This document shows, piece after piece, positions 59,544-64,000 of a DNA stretch of 64,000 nt. Below the pieces are notes generated by a model, which worked only from the letters and a program-made list of their open reading frames with translations, had not been told where the DNA came from and ran no database searches. The stretch comes from Deltaproteobacteria bacterium (GTDB lineage Bacteria; Myxococcota; Myxococcia; Myxococcales; SZAS-1): positions 163,275 through 227,274 of the forward strand of contig JAFEBB010000001.1 of assembly GCA_018266075.1 (NCBI GenBank), in the 5' to 3' direction. Positions within the stretch are counted from its first letter, which is position 1. Each line of letters begins with the position of its first letter. The position numbers and the translations under genes are program-made.

Positions 59544-59971
59544 TCGAGTCGATCCTCATCAGCGCTCCAGCTTCTTTGATAGTAGCCCTGTCGAAATGGC
59601 ATCCAGCCTGGGTAGCGAAACGCAACGCGCGCGCAAGGGAGAAGAAACTCTCCCCGACACGTCAGGACTTCGACCCGCTTGAGCGAGTCAATGCGCCCGC
59701 GCAGGTGCAAATGTGTCAGCGCGTTCGCCCCGAGTTGATTCACTTCGAGGAATGCGAGCTCGACCACGCCTCGCTTGTTGCAGGTTTCGTTCATCAGTAC
59801 ATACAAGTTGCCGTGGCCGTAGCCGGACCGGCTGACGTCGGTGGGGAGCCCAGGCGCGACCGCGTGCGTGGTGTAGGCCTCGAGCACGTTGGAATCTTCC
59901 CAGCAGATGGCGCGATCGAGGGCCTCCAGGTCCGACTGGCTGTTGACTGGGGTCCAATCCACTTGAGCCAC
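59540..59971 (-). CDS. Hypothetical protein, 143 aa
   Basis: A GTG start with GGAG at a suitable distance gives VAQVDWTPVNSQSDLEALDR, then CWEDSNVLEAYTTHAVAPG and LAFLEVNQLGANALTHLHLR. Coding bias is moderate. The stop overlaps the next gene. No family recognised; no membrane or signal segment. Upstream in-frame sequence up to 60664 has no coding sense. Confidence 0.65.
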   Translation of the reverse strand: MAQVDWTPVNSQSDLEALDRAICWEDSNVLEAYTTHAVAPGLPTDVSRSGYGHGNLYVLMNETCNKRGVVELAFLEVNQLGANALTHLHLRGRIDSLKRVEVLTCRGEFLLPCARVAFRYPGWMPFRQGYYQRSWSADEDRLE

Positions 59972-60143
59972 GGTCTTCTCCGTCGCATTCGAGGTCCGAT
60001 CGCGACAAGGACGTGTCGACGCGCTCGAGCCTGACCGTCCGCAACGACGACGCGCTCCAGGCTGTGAGTGCCACCTCCGGGCGCTTGCTCGGACAGTGGT
60101 ACCGTGTAGCGGTCGTCCACAAAGGTGTCGTCGTGGAGCCCGC

Positions 60144-60821
60144 ATGGGTCGACTTGCCGTCTTTGCAGTGATTGCCCTCGCCCGACTCTTGTCTTGCAGC
60201 GGAGCTTCCTCTTTGCCCTCGGACGAACGCGTGACCGCTGAGGGCGAAGTGACTCTCTGGGACGGGTCCAAGCTCGAGTACCGTACGCACCAGGGCCCGC
60301 CGTCGCTTCGATTCCGCGGCGAGAGGAGCGGAGCCGGGCCAGGTTGTGTCTTCGCAGTTGATGTCACGCCGGACCGCTGCGGTGGATGGCAGCACGACCC
60401 TGCAGAGGTCGGCACGCATGACAGTTGGGAAATCTTGCACGGCGCCAGCGGCGAATCATTCGTCGCGTGCGGCCGGCGGTTCCAATGCCCGCGCACAACC
60501 GAACGGCCAACCCTCGACTCGCCCGATTCGGTACGCACCCTCGCGACGTCCACGGAAGTCGATGACGCCGGCGCGACTTGGCGTCTCACCACCCAGATCG
60601 AGCCCGGTGAGTACGTATTTGGTTGTTCGGCCGAACAGGCGGATGGCACCCGCTCTGCGAGCATTCACATCTCGCAAAGCGGTTGTCGCGCGTCGACGTC
60701 GTTCAACGCTCGCGGCGAGGACGCCGATGGTCGCGACGACTTCCGTTGTGGCGAACTGATGATGGTTTGCGGGAGCTGGTATCCCTGCACTTGTCTGCCG
60801 CCGCAGGGCGGGCCCGAATGA
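60144..60821 (+). CDS. Hypothetical exported protein with two Cys modules, 225 aa
   Basis: MGRLAVFAVIALARLLSCSG suggests a lipoprotein signal. Two ~45-residue blocks share the pattern C…C…(F/M)VxCGxxxxC: DVTPDRCGGW...SFVACGRRFQC, and ISQSGCRAST...MMVCGSWYPCTC. The same module occurs in the protein at 62696-63133. Not GC3-extreme. Family unknown. The next gene starts 16 bp downstream on the same strand. Confidence 0.68.
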   Translation: MGRLAVFAVIALARLLSCSGASSLPSDERVTAEGEVTLWDGSKLEYRTHQGPPSLRFRGERSGAGPGCVFAVDVTPDRCGGWQHDPAEVGTHDSWEILHGASGESFVACGRRFQCPRTTERPTLDSPDSVRTLATSTEVDDAGATWRLTTQIEPGEYVFGCSAEQADGTRSASIHISQSGCRASTSFNARGEDADGRDDFRCGELMMVCGSWYPCTCLPPQGGPE

Positions 60822-60837
60822 GTGGAGTGATTGCCAC

Positions 60838-61794
60838 ATGTCGCTCGAGTTGATCGTCTCCGCGGCGCTTCCGGACACGAGCGTACAAATCACCTCGCTC
60901 ACGTTCTCCCGGGACGGAGCACAGCTCCTCGTTGGCACCAATCGCGCCGTCCCCGCGAACGAGCTCCTCGGCATGCAGTGGGTAACCTGGGGGACTTCGC
61001 CTCCCGTCGTCCAGGCGCTGCAGCTGCCGCAGGTTGGATTCAAGCCGGATATCGATAGCGGCGCGGTGGCGTTTGATGTCGATGACTCGAATGCTCTCGT
61101 CGCTGCAGGGACCTACTCGGCCTACCGGGCCGATGAAGAAGAGTTGTGGTTGGTCAGCAAGGCCGACGAGCGCCCTCCCCGGCTTGTCGCGAGGTCGAGA
61201 AACGCAAGCCTTCCCTTTTCGCTCACGCGCGACCAAGCCCACGCTGTGGTCTTGCGATCAGAAGACGGCGTGACGCAGCTGGAGCTGATTAGGTTGACCT
61301 CGCTGGACATCGAGTTCCGCGTCCCAGTCCCAATCGAGTCGCAATCCAAGCGGGCTCTCGATGTCGCCGCGAACAACGACCGAAGCCAGTTCGCAATCGC
61401 ATTCGACGATCGGGTCGTGTGCACCGGCCGCGACGGAGCAACGACCGCTGCGTGGCCAAACACCGATCGATTGCGACGGCTCACGTTCGGCAATGGCGAC
61501 AAGACCCTGTTCGGTGTAAGCCGCGACCAGGTCGTGCGTTTTCAATTTGGTCAGGAGCCCAGGGTCTTCAGTCTGCCCAAGACTCGCTCCTGGGCATTTT
61601 CGGAGGAACGAGAGGTCATCACGTTCTTCGATGGCGACTCGTTTCAGGAGTTGGACCTCGACACCGGTGCCCGGCGCACTCTGGGTGCGATGCCGCACAG
61701 GTTCATCGCTCAAGGCTACGATCTGGCGCGGCGCCGAATCGGGGTAATCGGCTACGAGGAAGCAGTTTTCCAGCTTCGAGTCTTTCAATACTAA
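60838..61794 (+). CDS. WD40/PQQ-like beta-propeller protein, 318 aa
   Basis: MSLELIVSAALPDTSVQITS, then repeated strand-turn motifs of TolB/WD40 type: ITSLTFSRDGAQLLVGTNR, VAANNDRSQFAIAFDDRVV, LRRLTFGNGDKTLFGVSRD, TRSWAFSEEREVITFF. No signal peptide is seen, so it may be cytoplasmic. The propeller fold is inferred from the repeats, which lack strict signatures. It may be cotranscribed with the preceding gene. Confidence 0.7.
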   Translation: MSLELIVSAALPDTSVQITSLTFSRDGAQLLVGTNRAVPANELLGMQWVTWGTSPPVVQALQLPQVGFKPDIDSGAVAFDVDDSNALVAAGTYSAYRADEEELWLVSKADERPPRLVARSRNASLPFSLTRDQAHAVVLRSEDGVTQLELIRLTSLDIEFRVPVPIESQSKRALDVAANNDRSQFAIAFDDRVVCTGRDGATTAAWPNTDRLRRLTFGNGDKTLFGVSRDQVVRFQFGQEPRVFSLPKTRSWAFSEEREVITFFDGDSFQELDLDTGARRTLGAMPHRFIAQGYDLARRRIGVIGYEEAVFQLRVFQY

Positions 61795-61879
61795 CAACCG
61801 TCTGGGAACTTGATGGTCCTAGCCTTCGCCGCGGGTTCGCAAGGGCACACTTGCTTTCGTGTGGGTTGCAAGTTGCCAC

Positions 61880-62656
61880 TCACTCTCTCGGTGGACCGAC
61901 TTCCACGTGCCGGTTGTTGAAATCTGGGTCGTCGAGACTACCGGCGTGACTGCAACTCCAGCCCGCTGGCAGGCCTTTCATCCTGATCTCTTGTCCATCA
62001 GGGATCACGCCGCCGAACGCCTGCAATTCGATGAACCGGTTGCAGAGCTCAGTGACGCCTGATTCTTGCTCGGGCCTCACGTTGTGCACACTGATGTCCG
62101 GCCGGCCGAACTTGATCATGCCGCGCGTGTGGTACCAACGTCGTTTGCCGTCGGGCTCCTCGCTGACCAGGAGGACGGCATGGTGCCGAGGAACCGCAGC
62201 CGCCGGTTCAAACGCACGCTCGCGCCACTCCGACGCGCTCCACCACTTGAACATGTGCGGATCGAAGACAGCGATGCCACCGCTCTCGAGCAGCGCCATG
62301 ACAAGCCCCACGGAGTCACGAAAGTAATCGAGACTCGCCGGATCGGGCACGACACCGCGAAGAACCACGCACTGGGTCGTGGCCTCGACCGCGCTCGCAA
62401 GAGCTCCATCGGTTCGACGGAACTCTTTACCTATCCAGTTGTCGTCGAGGCCGATTTTCAGAACGTCCGGCTGTTGGCCGTGGGCGTAGATCTGAAGCTC
62501 ACAACCGTCGGGAATACCCGCGCAGCGATGCCGCTCCCGGGAGACTTCCGGCGGCCCGCTGAACGCGCCGTGGACTTTGTAGAAAAGATGCGCGTCCCCA
62601 CCTCCGGGCCTGAAGTTCGGGCGCGGCCATGATGCGAGAGCGTTCGAGGTCGCCAT
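61880..62656 (-). CDS. Hypothetical protein, 258 aa
   Basis: Soluble, with 'QPDVLKIGLDDNWIGKEFRR', 'DSVGLVMALLESGGIAVFDP', 'MFKWWSASEWRERAFEPAAA', 'RRWYHTRGMIKFGRPDISVH' and a late GVIPDGQEIRMKGLPAGW. I have a weak impression of the DUF4261/orphan immunity type of protein, unproven. Weak coding bias suggests acquired DNA. Confidence 0.68.
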   Translation of the reverse strand: MATSNALASWPRPNFRPGGGDAHLFYKVHGAFSGPPEVSRERHRCAGIPDGCELQIYAHGQQPDVLKIGLDDNWIGKEFRRTDGALASAVEATTQCVVLRGVVPDPASLDYFRDSVGLVMALLESGGIAVFDPHMFKWWSASEWRERAFEPAAAVPRHHAVLLVSEEPDGKRRWYHTRGMIKFGRPDISVHNVRPEQESGVTELCNRFIELQAFGGVIPDGQEIRMKGLPAGWSCSHAGSLDDPDFNNRHVEVGPPRE

Positions 62657-62695
62657 TGTTGGCCGATGCTACGACGCGCCAGTGCGATTCGCGTC

Positions 62696-63133
62696 CTACT
62701 TGCGATGCCGGAGCTCGGTCCCGCGATCAGGAAGCAGGTCGGTCGGGTACGCCTTCCATCGAGAGTGTTGGGAGCTGCAGCCGGTCACGATTGATCCTCC
62801 ATCGGACCAGTACCAGCGAACTGGCCAGCAAAGCCCTCCGTCTGGCAAGAGGATGCCCGCGTCCGCCCGGACGTCGTGGCAATCACAACGCAGCGCTTGA
62901 CCGCACGTGACGAACCTTGCGTCACACTCGACCTCGAGACTTCCGCCGCCGAGTGAGTCGCCGTCGTCATGGACTTCGGTGCGAATGCAGCCGTCGACGG
63001 TGACGTCGAGCTCGGCGAAACAACCGCCGTCGGAGGCTCGAATCGTTTCTCGGTGACGGACGTGCCGCGTCGCCGCTGCCCCCATGAGAAGCAGAGCACA
63101 CATGGCAATCCATAGGGCCGGGGCATTGCGCAT
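62696..63133 (-). CDS. Hypothetical exported Cys-module protein, 145 aa
   Basis: Hydrophobic start MRNAPALWIAMCALLLMGAA (signal or anchor). Then one copy of the Cys module also seen twice at 60144-60821: DVTVDGCIRTEV...RFVTCGQALRCDCH. A C-terminal Trp/Ser stretch (VRWYWSDGGSIVTGCSSQH) follows. No family recognised. Confidence 0.68.
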   Translation of the reverse strand: MRNAPALWIAMCALLLMGAAATRHVRHRETIRASDGGCFAELDVTVDGCIRTEVHDDGDSLGGGSLEVECDARFVTCGQALRCDCHDVRADAGILLPDGGLCWPVRWYWSDGGSIVTGCSSQHSRWKAYPTDLLPDRGTELRHRK

Positions 63134-63257
63134 GAGCCACTACCGGTAGGGACCACGTGGAGCGATGGCCGAATTCAGGCGCGAAGCACCTAGAAGGTGA
63201 CTGATTCGAAGACGCAGTTACAAGTGACGTAGGCACGACACATGGACAGGAATGCGG

Positions 63258-63614
63258 CTACCGCAGTCGTGAGAGGTCGATGGCGGCGAAGACCGCTAGA
63301 TCATCGAGCGCATCTCGAGCCTCACCGGCCACGCCTCAGTCCGGGTCTTTCGCCAATCGCGAAAGCACATTCAGAGGTCGCGCGCCGTGAACCGTTCCAA
63401 ATCTTCGAGCGAGGTGACCCAATCCGAGCGCCGCACCGCCCCTCACGATTGGCCGAACATCGCCTGCAGCATCGCAACAGTGATCCGTCGCCCATCCCAA
63501 ATCAGTTTCAAACAAGGCGACTCGAAGGATCGCGGCGCGAGCCGACTCGGCGTCCCGAGCGAATTCCGTTTTGAACTCCTCGCGGGTTATCGGATTGAGG
63601 TTCTTGAAGATCAT
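63258..63614 (-). pseudogene. HEAT-repeat immunity-like gene interrupted by an in-frame TGA
   Basis: ATG at 63614 opens MIFKNLNPITREEFKTEFAR, then ALFETDLGWATDHCCDAAGD and RGGAALGLGHLARRFGTVH, a short HEAT-repeat protein of the kind found as orphan toxin-immunity genes. The frame meets TGA (63338-63336) after KDPD and then continues GVAGEARDALDDLAVFAAID to a TAG at 63260-63258. The continuation matches the usual C-terminal helix of that family (…GxxxDALDD…F), so the TGA is most likely a nonsense mutation. Both parts keep the local codon bias. If not a mutation, the gene simply ends at 63336 (92 aa). Confidence 0.6.
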
Positions 63615-63693
63615 TCGCGCCACGTGAGGATAGAGCGAAGACGTGGGGCGAGTCCTGACGCAGTTGTAGTGTGAGCAAGCTGGGTGCCTCAAC

Positions 63694-64000
63694 ATGCGAC
63701 GAGGGCAATACATGTACTTCCGAGCCTGGCGACTTTTGCTCCTCGTCGCGCTCTTCGCTTGCTCGCGAGAGGGCTCGCCGCCGTCGTCGTCAACCGGGAG
63801 CAGTGGTTCGTGCGGCCATAACGACGAGCCCTGCTGCGGAAGTTCATGCGAGCCCGGAGACATCTGTTGCCAAGGGCAGTGTCTAACGGGGTGTTCCTTT
63901 GGACCCTCCACCTCTTCCTCAGGTAACGGGAGCAGTTCGGGAGGCGGCGATGTCCCTCGCACTGTTGAAAGTCGGCGGCGGGAGCGAGGCTTCTACGCAG
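63694..64000 (+). CDS. Lipoprotein with small Cys-rich domain, 3' end outside the window
   Basis: The frame is open to the window end. Signal MYFRAWRLLLLVALFACSRE with lipobox LFAC (an earlier in-frame ATG six codons upstream is also possible), then a Ser/Gly linker and a Cys cluster (GSCGHNDEPCCGSSC, DICCQGQCLTGC). It then enters a Ser/Gly-rich segment, GNGSSSGGGD. It resembles in miniature the 711-aa Cys-repeat lipoprotein at 40320-42455. The 3' part is missing, so length and role are unknown. Divergent from the HEAT-repeat gene. Confidence 0.7.
   Translation, partial: MRRGQYMYFRAWRLLLLVALFACSREGSPPSSSTGSSGSCGHNDEPCCGSSCEPGDICCQGQCLTGCSFGPSTSSSGNGSSSGGGDVPRTVESRRRERGFYA

Noticed and set aside
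63336..63338. Selenocysteine recoding of the TGA
   Set aside because: No SECIS-like hairpin was noticed directly after the TGA and no selenoprotein family fits; a nonsense mutation is simpler.

Overview
The window is GC-rich, strongly GC3-biased DNA with many secreted lipoproteins that carry long Ser/Gly/Thr linkers, Cys-rich modules, FG-GAP repeats and beta-propellers. This style is typical of Myxococcota (myxobacteria); the assignment is inference, because no rRNA or phylogenetic marker is present. I see no tRNA, rRNA, CRISPR array or complete insertion sequence.

Layout. 1-8.1 kb: cell-envelope genes (a partial propeller protein, a VOC protein with a basic tail, a Cys-rich lipoprotein, PlsC, an M74/LysM murein endopeptidase). 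8.2-17.2 kb: a sulfate-assimilation block on the minus strand. It runs in transcription order as a cysK-rhodanese fusion, then a polycysteine leader peptide with attenuator, then cysI-cysH-tauE-like-siroheme genes (two)-cysD-cysN. These genes are packed with 1-4 nt overlaps, apart from one 12-nt gap. 17.3-22.3 kb: an exported methyltransferase-like lipoprotein, a DUF4034-like protein, and a lower-GC, gene-poor stretch. 22.5-24.0 kb: a 357-bp element with 53-bp terminal inverted repeats, then a two-gene YeeE/YedE-type sulfur transporter preceded by a second, homologous polycysteine leader. 24-47 kb: mostly chromosomal housekeeping and envelope genes (phosphofructokinase, an M16 peptidase pair, DUF3556, amidase, spermidine-synthase-like protein, pirin, M13 peptidase, Cys-rich lipoproteins, a phosphoesterase, a hydrolase, and an ArsR-SRPBCC pair with an operator over its start). 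47-51 kb: lipoproteins, an FG-GAP protein and a 21-bp phased palindrome array. 51.4-54.4 kb: a low-GC nuclease patch with a broken HNH gene and an intact two-gene PIN plus PD-(D/E)XK module. 54.6-64 kb: a LuxR-type regulator, a Kir-type potassium channel and a run of small, mostly unrecognised genes that look like orphan accessory or immunity genes.

How it fits together. CysD/CysN make APS. The CysH here has the CC...CxxC iron-sulfur signature of APS reductases, so no APS kinase is needed and none is seen. CysI with siroheme (made by the two adjacent genes) gives sulfide, and CysK makes cysteine. The two 34-codon leader peptides are the best find. Both are packed with Cys codons, both sit behind a TTGACG-N18-TAnnnT promoter 11 nt from the ATG, and both are followed by a GC-rich hairpin just before a sulfur operon. 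They look like a cysteine-responsive, nearly leaderless attenuation regulon. The second candidate system is the PIN plus PD-(D/E)XK gene pair.
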